Positions 19,268-27,576 of a DNA stretch of 64,000 bases are shown here, piece by piece. A model generated the notes under the pieces. The model was given only the letters and a program-made list of their open reading frames with translations, was not told the origin of the DNA and did not search any database. Source of the DNA: an uncultured Sphingomonadaceae bacterium (GTDB lineage Bacteria > Pseudomonadota > Alphaproteobacteria > Sphingomonadales > Sphingomonadaceae). Position numbers and translations under genes: made by a program. Every line of letters starts with the position of its first letter. Positions within the stretch are counted from its first letter, which is position 1. The stretch is taken from NCBI GenBank assembly GCA_947494305.1, contig CANLUL010000003.1, forward strand, positions 310,001 through 374,000, given 5' to 3'.

Positions 19268-19936
19268 TCAATCCTTTCCGGTATTTTGAAGTCTGAGAAA
19301 CGATGCGGCAAGCGCGAGCACTTGTTCGGTAAATTGCTTATCCGATAGTTTCGAAAGTTGTGATTGTTGTAAGTCAGGATCCCGTCTCGCCCTCAAAAGA
19401 GCTATCAACAGGTCTAGCGCATAGCCGCTTGCAAATTCAGGGTCGGGGTGACCGATTTCGGTCCGTCGGGCAAGAATTAGAGATTGTAACGCACGGTTTA
19501 GTTGGCGCTGCTGCTTGGGAAAGCTGCCTGCCAACGCCGGATCAAGCCGAACGGCTTCGAGAGCAGCAGTCTTAAAGCCGGGACGGTCTTTGTTGTTGAT
19601 CAAGGTGAATTCGACAAAGCCTCTTAAAATGTCGATTATGCTAGCGCCTTCCCAACGCTCCGGGGCCACGGCTTCTTTGGCAGTAGCCTCAAAATCAGCC
19701 ATCATCCGGTCAAACAGGGCAAAGGCAATCGCTTTTTTATCTTTGAAATGATGATAGACGGATCCAATCGAGCATTTAGCTCTTTTGGCGACATTGTTCA
19801 CTGAAGTTGCTTCATAGCCTTGTTCAAAAAACAGTGTTTCAGCTGCGTCCAATACCCGGCTCTGGGTTTTATGCGCGCGATCTTGCTGACCATCGCGGCG
19901 CCAGTGTAAATCTGATTGCCATGGGCGTTTGGCCAT
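19268..19936 (-). CDS. TetR family transcriptional regulator
   Basis: 222-residue repressor. The N-terminal HTH is recognisable: RVLDAAETLFFEQGYEATSVNNVAKRAKCSIGS is the span, ending VYHHFKDKKAI. The C-terminal ligand domain has no assignable ligand. Start at ATG 19936 is favoured by GAGG seven bases upstream over ATG 19948. The SDR gene lies immediately downstream. Two inverted repeats of identical architecture upstream are candidate operators (see separate entries), suggesting autoregulation together with the SDR. Confidence 0.87.
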   Translation of the reverse strand: MAKRPWQSDLHWRRDGQQDRAHKTQSRVLDAAETLFFEQGYEATSVNNVAKRAKCSIGSVYHHFKDKKAIAFALFDRMMADFEATAKEAVAPERWEGASIIDILRGFVEFTLINNKDRPGFKTAALEAVRLDPALAGSFPKQQRQLNRALQSLILARRTEIGHPDPEFASGYALDLLIALLRARRDPDLQQSQLSKLSDKQFTEQVLALAASFLRLQNTGKD

Positions 19937-19955
19937 TTTCAACCTCATCTCATAT

Positions 19956-19971
19956 TAGAACGTTCATTCTG
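19956..19971. promoter_or_regulatory. Candidate TetR operator, site 1
   Basis: TAGAA-CGTTCA-TTCTG: five-base arms around a six-base centre containing the palindrome GAACGTTC. It lies 20 bases upstream of the TetR start codon, where repressor binding would block transcription. The same spacing and arm sequence recur exactly 50 bases further upstream. Confidence 0.45.
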
Positions 19972-20005
19972 TTTAATGTCAGGTTGATTTGGGGTTGTCA
20001 AGAAA

Positions 20006-20021
20006 TAGAATTATTGTTCTA
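20006..20021. promoter_or_regulatory. Candidate TetR operator, site 2
   Basis: TAGAA-TTATTG-TTCTA: a perfect inverted repeat with the same five-six-five layout as site 1, 50 bases away (about five helical turns). Located in the 245-base region between the divergent TetR and GFA genes. The assignment rests on symmetry and position only. Confidence 0.4.
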
Positions 20022-20049
20022 GTATAGGGGTGTTGAAGAAATTAATGCC

Positions 20050-20066
20050 CGCTTTTGCGCCCAAAG
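20050..20066. repeat. 17-base direct repeat, copy 1
   Basis: CGCTTTTGCGCCCAAAG, identical to 20609-20625, flanking the GFA gene. The surrounding sequence (to about 20107, ending in a CAGACATT-like tail) resembles a degenerate copy of an intergenic repeat that I associate with alphaproteobacterial genomes; that association is from memory. Confidence 0.5.
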
Positions 20067-20181
20067 TTGGCACTAGCGCCATGACCGCTATATCCGAAAT
20101 CAGACATTAAAATTATCTCTGTCATTTTTGTGAGAGTGTTTTATTTGCGCAAAAAGGACTCAATCAAAGGGAGAGTAAGCC

Positions 20182-20583
20182 ATGTTGAAAGGACACTGCA
20201 ATTGTGGTGCGGTTTCTTTTACGATCAATATGGATCTCAAAGATATCTATGTTTGCCATTGCTCAATCTGCCGAAGGTGGACGGGAAACAACGGCGTCGC
20301 GGTTTCGATTGTTCCAAACAACAAATTTGAGTGGTCTTCCGGGCGACAAGAAGTAGTAAGTTGGCAAAAACCGAACGCCGATTGGCAGAGCTGGTTCTGT
20401 CGTAATTGTGGATCGTCTCTACCCGGCAAAAATGACGAGATGAACATGTTTGTTCCTGTGGGTTTGCTGGGAGCAGGAGCCGAAAATCTGGAAGTTTCTC
20501 ATCACATATGGGTAGAATCGAAAGCCACCTGGGACAAAATTTGTGACAACGGCAAGCAACATGAGCGAGAATTCCAAGGCTAG
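20182..20583 (+). CDS. GFA/CENP-V family zinc protein
   Basis: 133-residue protein of the glutathione-dependent formaldehyde-activating enzyme (GFA/CENP-V) fold. The zinc-binding cysteines are complete: HCNCGAV at the N-terminus, CHCSICRRW, and CRNCGSSLPG. The C-terminal half holds the WVESKATWDKI helix typical of family members annotated as aldehyde-activating. Real substrates are mostly unproven, so this is a fold-level call. Flanked by two identical 17-base repeats. Confidence 0.85.
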   Translation: MLKGHCNCGAVSFTINMDLKDIYVCHCSICRRWTGNNGVAVSIVPNNKFEWSSGRQEVVSWQKPNADWQSWFCRNCGSSLPGKNDEMNMFVPVGLLGAGAENLEVSHHIWVESKATWDKICDNGKQHEREFQG

Positions 20584-20608
20584 TCGAACTTGCTTTTGTC
20601 GTAGTGAT

Positions 20609-20625
20609 CGCTTTTGCGCCCAAAG
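20609..20625. repeat. 17-base direct repeat, copy 2
   Basis: CGCTTTTGCGCCCAAAG, identical to 20050-20066, 559 bases from copy 1 and 26 bases after the GFA stop codon. Outside the 17 bases the flanks differ. Confidence 0.5.
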
Positions 20626-20668
20626 CAGATGCTGACCTGACGTCTAGGATCTCCCGAAAGAGACTATT

Positions 20669-21340
20669 TCAACCGGCCGTGGCCATTTTTAACGAGGCCG
20701 TTGGAAGACTTGCCACTTCTGCGACAAGCTCATCTGCTCGTGCAGCCTCAAGCTCATCACGGCTGCCATATCCCCAGAGTATGCCTAGGGCACGCATCTT
20801 GTTCGCATGCGCTCCGACGACATCATATCTACGGTCACCCACCATCACACAGTGGCTCGGTATTAACGCCTGTTGTTCGATGATATGGGAAATAAGTTCA
20901 GGCTTTTGATCCAAGGCTCCACCGACTTCGGAGCCGTAAACACCATCGAAGTAGGCAGCAAGTTCAAGATGATCGAGAATACGTTGCGCAAAGCTCTTTC
21001 GCTTGGAAGTCGCCAGATACAATCTTGCTCCCGATTGCTGCATCGCGGTCAAGGCTGCAGCAACACCTGGATAAGGAACGCTTTCAAACAAGCCGCTCTG
21101 ACCGTAGTCAGTTCGGTAGGCTTCGACTGCTTCTGAAACGCGGTCATCATTGTACGGCTCCAGCAGCGACCGCATGATCTCCTCGATCGGCGGGCCAATG
21201 ATTGTAGATAAATCCAGCGATGGCTTCGGCACATGTCCCAAGGTGCGAAGTGCAGCCTTGCAACTCGACAGGATGCCAACCTGTGAGTCGATCAGAGTGC
21301 CATCAAGATCTAGTAGAACCGAGGGTGTTGGAGAGCACAT
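20669..21340 (-). CDS. HAD family hydrolase (phosphoglycolate-phosphatase-like)
   Basis: 223-residue HAD-superfamily phosphatase. Motif I is LLDLDGTLIDS, motif II LYLATSKRKS, motif III Lys in LDQKPELI, and motif IV VMVGDRRYDVVGA. The cap sequence between motifs I and II is helical, as in subfamily IA, and HIGIDG-type residues are replaced. Similar to Gph or pyrophosphatase PpaX, but the substrate is not decidable. ATG 21340 and 21355 are both possible starts; neither has a clear ribosome binding site. Confidence 0.83.
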   Translation of the reverse strand: MCSPTPSVLLDLDGTLIDSQVGILSSCKAALRTLGHVPKPSLDLSTIIGPPIEEIMRSLLEPYNDDRVSEAVEAYRTDYGQSGLFESVPYPGVAAALTAMQQSGARLYLATSKRKSFAQRILDHLELAAYFDGVYGSEVGGALDQKPELISHIIEQQALIPSHCVMVGDRRYDVVGAHANKMRALGILWGYGSRDELEAARADELVAEVASLPTASLKMATAG

Positions 21341-21454
21341 AGTAGAGCATAACATAATTTTCTAGGACGTTGTTAATTTGTCTCTATCCAATACGGAGAA
21401 CACCTGAATCGCATAACTTTGCCACTAAACACGCGGTCGTTGTATCAGTGTCGT

Positions 21455-22111
21455 TCACGCATATTTCAACGTGCGCGTTCGACCTACAAATGATGCAACA
21501 CCGGCTGCCAATGCAAAAGCAACCAAAGCGGATATCATCATATCCGGTGTTGCTCCCTCGGGTTCCGGAGCGAACCAGTTAAAGACCTGCAGTGCCGTGA
21601 GCAGTAACACTAATATTGCTATGGCCAGATTGGCGCGCGGAGACGAAGCTTTGCTCTTTACAAAATAGTAACCCAGCGCACCGAAGGTTAAAATGATCTC
21701 GAGCGGCATGGCGATCGCCGGGTAGTTCCAGAGCCCAAAGCCCAGCATTGGCGGACTGCCTGCAAAGGTTAGATCAGGCGCGTGTACGAGTAAATCCAAG
21801 AACCAGTGAGACAACACTACAGCACCACCAATAATTGCCCCGATTCGGTTTTTTGTGAAGAGCCAAATTAAGAGTCCAAAACCTATCGCCCATATCCCAC
21901 TACCCAAAAGGCTGTGCGTGAAGGGCATATCATATAAGTCCAATGGGTTCATTGTTGTTATTCCAGGCGTTATCCTGAAATTTTCAATGCCTACCAGGGC
22001 TAATCCGAAAAATCCGAAGTCCACCAATTGCCCGGCAACAAACAACGTGCCTAGACCCGGCGCTTTCGGATGGGTTGCTGCGATCATCGCGGGCGCAAAA
22101 TGGCCAATGAA
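21455..22111 (-). CDS. Polytopic membrane protein of unknown function
   Basis: 218 residues with about six hydrophobic segments. It begins FIGHFAPAMIAA, and a DLYDMPFTHSLLGS loop and VVLSHWFLDLLVHAPDL place His and Asp residues close to membrane segments, faintly like the YdjM/LexA-induced membrane metal-dependent hydrolase family. That comparison is weak. Start at 22111 is supported by GGGGAGAA five bases upstream. Divergent from xseB. Confidence 0.65.
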   Translation of the reverse strand, partial: FIGHFAPAMIAATHPKAPGLGTLFVAGQLVDFGFFGLALVGIENFRITPGITTMNPLDLYDMPFTHSLLGSGIWAIGFGLLIWLFTKNRIGAIIGGAVVLSHWFLDLLVHAPDLTFAGSPPMLGFGLWNYPAIAMPLEIILTFGALGYYFVKSKASSPRANLAIAILVLLLTALQVFNWFAPEPEGATPDMMISALVAFALAAGVASFVGRTRTLKYA

Positions 22112-22212
22112 CATATTTTTCTCCCCTGCTGGCGCCAACGCTACACTTCGGAGTTGAATAAGTGAAGCTGTGCTCTTGACCCGGCCTCAATGCACCGTCA
22201 TTGCATCTTGCC

Positions 22213-22461
22213 ATGAGTGAAACCGAAAAAGATTCTGCTGACCTAAGTTTCGAAGAAGCATTGAAGCGGTTGGAGGATATCGTCCGAAAGCTGGAAAGTG
22301 GTGATGTTCCGCTAGACCAATCTATCGAATTATACAGCCAGGGTGAACAGTTGCGAACCCTATGCCAGAAGCGGTTGGAAGCAGCGCAGGCGAAGATTGA
22401 GAAAATTACGCTGGACCGCGATGGCAAGCCTGCTGGCACTGTCGGTTTTGACGAGGGTTAA
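22213..22461 (+). CDS. xseB: Exodeoxyribonuclease VII small subunit
   Basis: 82-residue XseB, which with XseA degrades single-stranded DNA to oligonucleotides. The family core is [20 protein letters not shown] followed by [15 protein letters not shown], two antiparallel helices. Start at ATG 22213 is chosen over TTG 22201. The prenyl synthase gene begins five bases after the stop, an xseB-ispA pairing seen widely in proteobacteria. Confidence 0.95.
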   Translation: MSETEKDSADLSFEEALKRLEDIVRKLESGDVPLDQSIELYSQGEQLRTLCQKRLEAAQAKIEKITLDRDGKPAGTVGFDEG

Positions 22462-22466
22462 ACAGG

Positions 22467-23369
22467 TTGTCGGCGAACAATAATCTCGACCTTTTCGCCG
22501 AAATGACCGGTGTGGCCACTGATGTTGACCGGCTGTTTGATCTGTTGCTCCAGGTTCCCAGTGATGCGCGTGCCGATTTGTATAAGGCGATGCGTCATTC
22601 CGCGATCGGAGGTGGTAAACGGTTGCGACCACTGCTGGTTGTAGCGACAGCAAGACTATTCAATGTCGATCAATCTTTTGCCCTGCGAGCCGGAACAGCG
22701 GTTGAAGCTTTACATGTCTATTCACTGATCCATGATGATCTACCGTGCATGGATGACGATAATTTGCGGCGCGGAAAACCGACCGCGCATGTAGCATTTG
22801 ATGAGGCGACTGCTGTGCTAGCGGGGGATGCACTCCACGCTTTGGCATTCGAATTGCTTACGGATCAAGCTACTCATCCGGATCCATTTGTCCGTGCTGA
22901 GATGGCATCCTGTCTCGCAAAAGCAGCCGGACCTTCCGGAATGGCTGGTGGTCAGATGATGGACCTTGCGGCGGAAGATGCTAGTTTTGATTTGCAGACG
23001 GTAACGCGGCTTCAGCAGCTCAAAACAGGCGCGCTCATTGCTGCTTGCGTGGAAATCGGCGCCATTTTGGGTAAGTTACCGGAAGAGGGACGTAAAGGCT
23101 TGCGCGGCTATGCCAATGACGTTGGCCTGGCGTTCCAGATTGCTGACGACATTCTGGACGTCGAAGGTGATGAAGAAAAAGCCGGCAAGGCTCTCCAGAA
23201 AGATGCCGATGCCGGCAAAGAAACATTTTTGAGTTTGATGGGAGCAGATCGTGCCAAGGAACAAGCGCAAATGCTAGTGGATCAAGCCAAAGCACATTTG
23301 CATGGCTTTGGCGAGCAAGCAGACTTGCTGCGTGCTATCGCAGAATTTTCAGTTGAACGGGATCGATAG
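22467..23369 (+). CDS. ispA: Polyprenyl (farnesyl/geranylgeranyl) diphosphate synthase
   Basis: 300-residue trans-prenyltransferase that condenses IPP with allylic diphosphates. GGGKRLRPLL, the first aspartate-rich motif DDLPCMDDD and the second DDILD are complete, with GMAGGQMMDL and QLKTGALI between. The residues just before the first motif (LHVYSLIHDD) point to a short-chain (C15) product, as in IspA. Start is a TTG at 22467, five bases after xseB, with translation probably coupled. Feeds quinone, undecaprenyl and carotenoid synthesis. Confidence 0.92.
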   Translation: MSANNNLDLFAEMTGVATDVDRLFDLLLQVPSDARADLYKAMRHSAIGGGKRLRPLLVVATARLFNVDQSFALRAGTAVEALHVYSLIHDDLPCMDDDNLRRGKPTAHVAFDEATAVLAGDALHALAFELLTDQATHPDPFVRAEMASCLAKAAGPSGMAGGQMMDLAAEDASFDLQTVTRLQQLKTGALIAACVEIGAILGKLPEEGRKGLRGYANDVGLAFQIADDILDVEGDEEKAGKALQKDADAGKETFLSLMGADRAKEQAQMLVDQAKAHLHGFGEQADLLRAIAEFSVERDR

Positions 23370-23378
23370 GGGAAGATT

Positions 23379-23882
23379 ATGAGGATTGGCGTTTATCCGG
23401 GGACCTTTGACCCAATAACATTGGGTCATATGGATATCATCCGGCGCGGAACGCGCTTAGTGGACAAGCTGGTTATCGGTGTGACCACCAACCCTTCAAA
23501 ATCTCCTTTATTCTCGGACGAAGAACGACTCGATATGGTCCGCCGGGAAACTGCGGACTTGGGCGACAAAGTAGAGGTTGTTGGTTTCAATTCCCTGCTG
23601 ATGAAATTTGCCGAGAAGCAAGGCGCTTCGGTCATTGTTCGTGGTCTACGTGCTGTGGCTGACTTTGAATATGAATATCAAATGGCGGGTATGAACCAGC
23701 AGCTTAATGATCAAATCGAAACCGTATTTTTGATGGCAGACGTTTCGTTGCAACCTATTGCTTCTCGTTTGGTAAAGGAAATTGCAATGTTCGGCGGAGA
23801 AATTCACAAATTTGTTACGCCAAAAGTCGAGGAAGAAATTACGCAACGCATCTTGGAAACGGGATTGAAGGGCGACCAATAG
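23379..23882 (+). CDS. coaD: Pantetheine-phosphate adenylyltransferase
   Basis: 167-residue CoaD, catalysing the penultimate step of coenzyme A synthesis (phosphopantetheine + ATP to dephospho-CoA). The nucleotidyltransferase motif TFDPITLGHMDII (T/HxGH) and the VIVRGLRAVADFEYE helix are intact, and SSRLVKEIA-type residues appear as ASRLVKEIAMFGG. Starts nine bases after ispA with GGGGAAG upstream. Confidence 0.96.
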   Translation: MRIGVYPGTFDPITLGHMDIIRRGTRLVDKLVIGVTTNPSKSPLFSDEERLDMVRRETADLGDKVEVVGFNSLLMKFAEKQGASVIVRGLRAVADFEYEYQMAGMNQQLNDQIETVFLMADVSLQPIASRLVKEIAMFGGEIHKFVTPKVEEEITQRILETGLKGDQ

Positions 23883-23960
23883 GCAAAATTACAACGAATT
23901 CATTGCAGGGAAAGGCTTGATCGTCCAAAAGCGCTTCTAATCCCTGATTGATACATTAAT

Positions 23961-24626
23961 ATGATTGAGTTTTTCATGCTGCGTAACCTATCTTTATTCA
24001 TTGCGACTGCCTTTTTCGTCGCGACTCCTGTCTTTGCCCAAGATGCCGAGGAAGCGGCTCCCGCACCGGCGTCTGTTCCTGCCGAAGAGAATATCCTGCA
24101 CCTGGATCTATCCACTGGTGGCCGGGTTACCATCCAGCTATTTCCGGCCGTCGCGCCCAATCATGTAGAGCGGATCAAGACCTTAGCGCGTCAAGGCTTC
24201 TATGACGGGATCGTTTTCCACCGGGTCATTGAAGGATTTATGGCCCAGACTGGGGATCCAACCGGAACCGGAACCGGGAGCTCATCGCTCCCTGATCTAA
24301 AAGCTGAATTCCATCGTTATCCGCATTTGCGTGGCGTTGTTTCTATGGCGCGCTCGGAAAGCGAAGACAGCGCAAATAGTCAGTTTTTTATCGTATTTTA
24401 TCCACGCTTCTCTCTGGATAACAAATATACGGTATTTGGCCGGGTTACATCAGGTATGCAGTATGTTGACACTATTAATCGTGGTGAACCACCTGCAAAT
24501 CCAAGCCGGATTTTACAGGCCTCGGTAGCGATTGACAACAAACCGGCTCCAGCGCCGCGTTCTACATTTGCCTCACCAGAAAGAGAAATCACGATTGATG
24601 ATCTAAACGCACCAATTAATCCGTAA
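23961..24626 (+). CDS. Periplasmic cyclophilin-type peptidyl-prolyl isomerase
   Basis: 221-residue cyclophilin with a signal peptide ending in PVFAQ and an Ala/Pro/Glu-rich linker. The isomerase domain has GIVFHRVIEGFMAQTGDPTGTG, SMARSESEDSANSQFFI and NKYTVFGRV, including the catalytic Arg in FHRV and the Gln/Phe of SQFFI. Cyclophilins speed proline isomerisation during folding of exported proteins. ATG 23976 (MLRNLS) is an alternative start. Followed nine bases later by queA. Confidence 0.9.
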   Translation: MIEFFMLRNLSLFIATAFFVATPVFAQDAEEAAPAPASVPAEENILHLDLSTGGRVTIQLFPAVAPNHVERIKTLARQGFYDGIVFHRVIEGFMAQTGDPTGTGTGSSSLPDLKAEFHRYPHLRGVVSMARSESEDSANSQFFIVFYPRFSLDNKYTVFGRVTSGMQYVDTINRGEPPANPSRILQASVAIDNKPAPAPRSTFASPEREITIDDLNAPINP

Positions 24627-24635
24627 GTATGTTTC

Positions 24636-25661
24636 GTGCGCGTTGATCTGTTCGATTTTGAACTGCCTCAAAAGAATATTGCCTTAAGGCCTTCCGTACC
24701 GCGCGATGAAGCGCACTTACTTGCTGTGCAAGGCGACGCGCTTTCCGATCATGTCGTGGTCGATTTGCCTTCTTTGCTCAATCCGGGAGATGTCCTGGTG
24801 TTCAATGACACAAAGGTCATTCCTGCGCAGTTGGAGGGGCAGAGAGGCAATGCGAAAATTGGCGCGACCTTGCACAAACGTATCGATTTGCGGCGTTGGC
24901 AAGCCTTTGTTCGCAATGCAAAACGTCTTCGGGTTGGAGAGACTGTCGATTTCGGCAGTGAGGTTATGGCAATTGCAGAGGACAAATTCGCCGATGGCAG
25001 CTTTGTGCTGCAATTTCTGGGAGATGAGCCAGTTGAGCTTCTTTTGGAGCGGGCAGGGACCATGCCACTACCGCCCTACATTGCAAGTAAGCGAGAAATC
25101 GATGAGCGTGATGCCGATGATTATCAAACGATGTTTGCAGAAAAAGACGGTGCGGTGGCCGCGCCCACAGCGGCACTGCATTTTACCGATCGGTTGATTG
25201 CTGCTCTTGATGCAGCTGGCGTGGTTCGTGAAACACTTACGCTGCATGTTGGAGCTGGAACATTCCTACCAGTCAAAGCCGACAATACCGAAGACCATCA
25301 GATGCATAGTGAGTGGGGCCGAATTGAACCGGATGTCGCCGACCGCCTGAATGCAGCGCGTCAAAGTGGAGGCCGGATCATTTCTGTAGGAACAACCAGT
25401 TTGCGTTTGCTCGAAAGCGCTACCGGAGAGGATGGCATCATTAAACCGTTTGACGGCGATACTGATATTTTCATCACGCCGGGCTACAAGTTTCGCGCCA
25501 TTGACGGGTTAATGACCAATTTCCATTTGCCGAAATCAACATTGTTTATGTTGGTTAGCGCTTTGATGGGACGAGAGGTCATGCAGACCGCTTACGCCCA
25601 TGCGATCGAAAAGGACTATCGATTTTACAGCTACGGCGATTCTTCCCTGCTTTTGCCGTAA
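24636..25661 (+). CDS. queA: tRNA preQ1(34) S-adenosylmethionine ribosyltransferase-isomerase
   Basis: 341-residue QueA, which transfers and isomerises the ribosyl moiety of SAM onto preQ1 in tRNA to make epoxyqueuosine. Landmarks: the N-terminal LFDFELPQKNIALRP, VFNDTKVIPAQL, the PLPPYIAS segment, LHVGAGTFLPVKADN and GLMTNFHLPKSTLFMLVSA. Start is a GTG at 24636. Another queuosine gene, tgt, lies 1.9 kb downstream. The last 31 bases overlap the convergent oxidoreductase gene. Confidence 0.96.
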   Translation: MRVDLFDFELPQKNIALRPSVPRDEAHLLAVQGDALSDHVVVDLPSLLNPGDVLVFNDTKVIPAQLEGQRGNAKIGATLHKRIDLRRWQAFVRNAKRLRVGETVDFGSEVMAIAEDKFADGSFVLQFLGDEPVELLLERAGTMPLPPYIASKREIDERDADDYQTMFAEKDGAVAAPTAALHFTDRLIAALDAAGVVRETLTLHVGAGTFLPVKADNTEDHQMHSEWGRIEPDVADRLNAARQSGGRIISVGTTSLRLLESATGEDGIIKPFDGDTDIFITPGYKFRAIDGLMTNFHLPKSTLFMLVSALMGREVMQTAYAHAIEKDYRFYSYGDSSLLLP

Positions 25662-26281
25662 TCCAAAAAACTCTCCAAATGACTTTGTTTTGGTTTGCGC
25701 TTCAGCGTAGCCGCCGAACGAGCTGCTTTTTCAATCTGATGTTGCCATTTTGCCCAGCTTTTTTCCGCACCGCCTTTTCGAACGGGCGCAAAAATATGAA
25801 AGCGCGCTGGTTTGAATCCGCAAAACTCAAGAACCTGCTTTCGCCAGCGATGAACGATGGAATTTCCATACATGAACCGCAAAAATATCGAGGGCGTGTC
25901 CATCGTAACCAGCGCATCGGCGGAGCGTCCCTCCAACAGCTTATCCCAAAAATCATCATTATCATGATACCGAAAAGCAAAATGCGGCAATAGCAAGCGG
26001 TCTAAAAACCCTTTCACAATAGCCGGTTCAGCGCCCCACCACATCGGAAAGGCAATGACCAGGTGATCACATGCATCAACAAGCTCGGCAGCCTTTTCCA
26101 GGTCTGGCTCCCATTTTTGCGGCTGCGCATAGCCTTTGCGCAAGATGGGGTCAAAGCTGATGTCACGCAAAACCATGCGATCGATACGACAGCCATCTGG
26201 GCAACTGGCCGCGTAACGGTCTAAAAGAGCGGTTGTTAGTCGGTCGCCATCTGGATGGCCGTCAATTAGTAGATATCGCAT
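25631..26281 (-). CDS. NAD(P)H-dependent oxidoreductase, flavodoxin-like (NQO2/MdaB type)
   Basis: 216-residue flavoprotein of the NAD(P)H quinone oxidoreductase family. It begins YLLIDGHPDGDRLT, where the FMN/FAD phosphate-binding loop is expected, and has the core stretch HLVIAFPMWWGAEPAIVKGFLDRLLLP, with FRYHDNDDFW then GRSADALVTMDTP. Start at ATG 26281 is chosen because the upstream ATG 26293 lacks proper spacing to a GG. It follows the secreted protein gene by 24 bases on the same strand. Likely reduces quinones or aromatic compounds. Confidence 0.82.
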   Translation of the reverse strand: MRYLLIDGHPDGDRLTTALLDRYAASCPDGCRIDRMVLRDISFDPILRKGYAQPQKWEPDLEKAAELVDACDHLVIAFPMWWGAEPAIVKGFLDRLLLPHFAFRYHDNDDFWDKLLEGRSADALVTMDTPSIFLRFMYGNSIVHRWRKQVLEFCGFKPARFHIFAPVRKGGAEKSWAKWQHQIEKAARSAATLKRKPKQSHLESFLDYGKSREESP

Positions 26282-26305
26282 GAAATCATCCAATATATCG
26301 TCATA

Positions 26306-26953
26306 TCAAGGATCTTCAGTCTCTTTTTGTTCGGCAATATATTGTAGGTATCGCTCCCTCTCTTTACGAAGCGGTTCAAGCGTCACGAAGCCTGGTTCGG
26401 TCATTTTTGTTGTTTCCATGATACGGATATTATCTTCCAGATAGGGAAGCGCCATCTGATAGTCGCCGGTCACTCCGGCAATCGAGGTCCGGGTCAAATT
26501 GGCAAGAAAGAGTGTCATATCTTGCAAAGGATATTCTCTCGCTTTGGTCATGTCGTACAATTCCTGAGCAGCTTGAAGATTGTCAGCCTTGGCCTGCGCT
26601 TTCATTGCTTCATGCGCTTCTGACCCATGTGTAACCTCGCCGGATCGCACTTTTTCACCTATCGCCAACGCTGCTTTTGTCGCCGCTTCCTTGTTGGCCC
26701 GGTATTTCTGAAAGGCTTGCAAAATGGGCCAGCAGTTGTTGAGTGCAGCAATCAAGGCTTCCCCCTCCGAGGCGTCACAACTGCTATGGTCAGATTTTTT
26801 ATCCTCTGGAATATCAATCGTCATTGGATCGGTACGCAATAGCGTGCGCAAGTGGTTGGCTTCCGCCTTGTTAGAGGGTTGTGCCAGTAAAGGTTGCGCG
26901 GCAAAGATCGCGGCAACCGCAAAAAATGCTGTACACAACCGGATCGCGCTCAT
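26306..26953 (-). CDS. Secreted protein of unknown function
   Basis: 215 residues with a signal peptide (FFAVAAIFAAQPLLAQ, cleavage after LAQ). The mature part is almost entirely helical and rich in Ala, Lys and Glu, with two cysteines (SSCDAS and NNCWPI) that could form one disulfide. The repeated helix pairs suggest a TPR-like array, but no family is recognised. Same strand as, and 24 bases from, the flavodoxin-like oxidoreductase gene. Confidence 0.65.
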   Translation of the reverse strand: MSAIRLCTAFFAVAAIFAAQPLLAQPSNKAEANHLRTLLRTDPMTIDIPEDKKSDHSSCDASEGEALIAALNNCWPILQAFQKYRANKEAATKAALAIGEKVRSGEVTHGSEAHEAMKAQAKADNLQAAQELYDMTKAREYPLQDMTLFLANLTRTSIAGVTGDYQMALPYLEDNIRIMETTKMTEPGFVTLEPLRKERERYLQYIAEQKETEDP

Positions 26954-27034
26954 TCCATCTTCTCCATTATATCTTTATCCGGATACTGGGCCGTAAGCAG
27001 CCTATCAAAAAACTAAGACGAGAGGTCAAATGAA

Positions 27035-27060
27035 AAGGGCGGCTCAATCGAACCGCCCTC
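27035..27060 (-). terminator. Intrinsic terminator of the DUF2282 gene
   Basis: On the minus strand AGGGCGG and CCGCCCT pair around a ten-base loop and are followed by TTTTC. It lies 24 bases past the stop codon of the 27084-27425 gene and would separate it from the secreted-protein gene further on. Confidence 0.75.
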
Positions 27061-27083
27061 TAAACAATCAGAATTTAAACAAG

Positions 27084-27425
27084 TTAGGCTGGTTTGCCTT
27101 CGTCATTATTGTCTTGCTCTTCAAGCGTACCGCCTGCTGTATCACAAGCTTCTTCGCTGTCGGTATATTTCCAGGCATTGCCCTGATAATCAACAACTGA
27201 AGTGCCGGAGCAGCTTGTGCCTTCGCCAGCAGCACAGTCATTTTCGCCTGCTTTTGCGATGCCAAAACACTTGGTCTTAGGAGCAGCAGCTGTTTCAGTT
27301 ACTTCTTCGCTAGACGCCTCAGCGGTCTCGCTGGTTGCTTCTTCAGCACCGCCAGAACAAGCGGAAAGAGCGGCTGCAGCGATAAAGGCAGTCGCGGCCG
27401 AAGCCATTTTATTTGTTTTTGTCAT
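27084..27425 (-). CDS. DUF2282 (BufA1/bufferin-like) lipoprotein
   Basis: 113 residues. N-terminal signal with the lipobox LSACSGG, an acidic Ala/Glu/Thr linker, then a DUF2282-like core: [35 protein letters not shown] and [13 protein letters not shown]. The four spaced cysteines and KAGxNDCAAG match the periplasmic bufferin-type metallophore precursors (BufA1) as I know them. Those are normally encoded beside bufB (DUF692) and bufC, neither of which is present here, and they usually have a plain signal peptide instead of a lipobox. Start at ATG 27425 instead of 27464 gives the proper signal. Single gene with its own terminator. Confidence 0.72.
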   Translation of the reverse strand: MTKTNKMASAATAFIAAAALSACSGGAEEATSETAEASSEEVTETAAAPKTKCFGIAKAGENDCAAGEGTSCSGTSVVDYQGNAWKYTDSEEACDTAGGTLEEQDNNDEGKPA

Positions 27426-27576
27426 TGTAAACTCCCGATTAGGTCTTTGAAAAACTGTACCCATCCTGCACAGTTGGTGGAGGATTCGTGCAGAATCGCC
27501 AAATGGTTACACCAGAAATGAAAAATCTCAAACCCCCATGCTTTGGTTTGTGGGATTTGCAATTTGAAAGCCCGCA

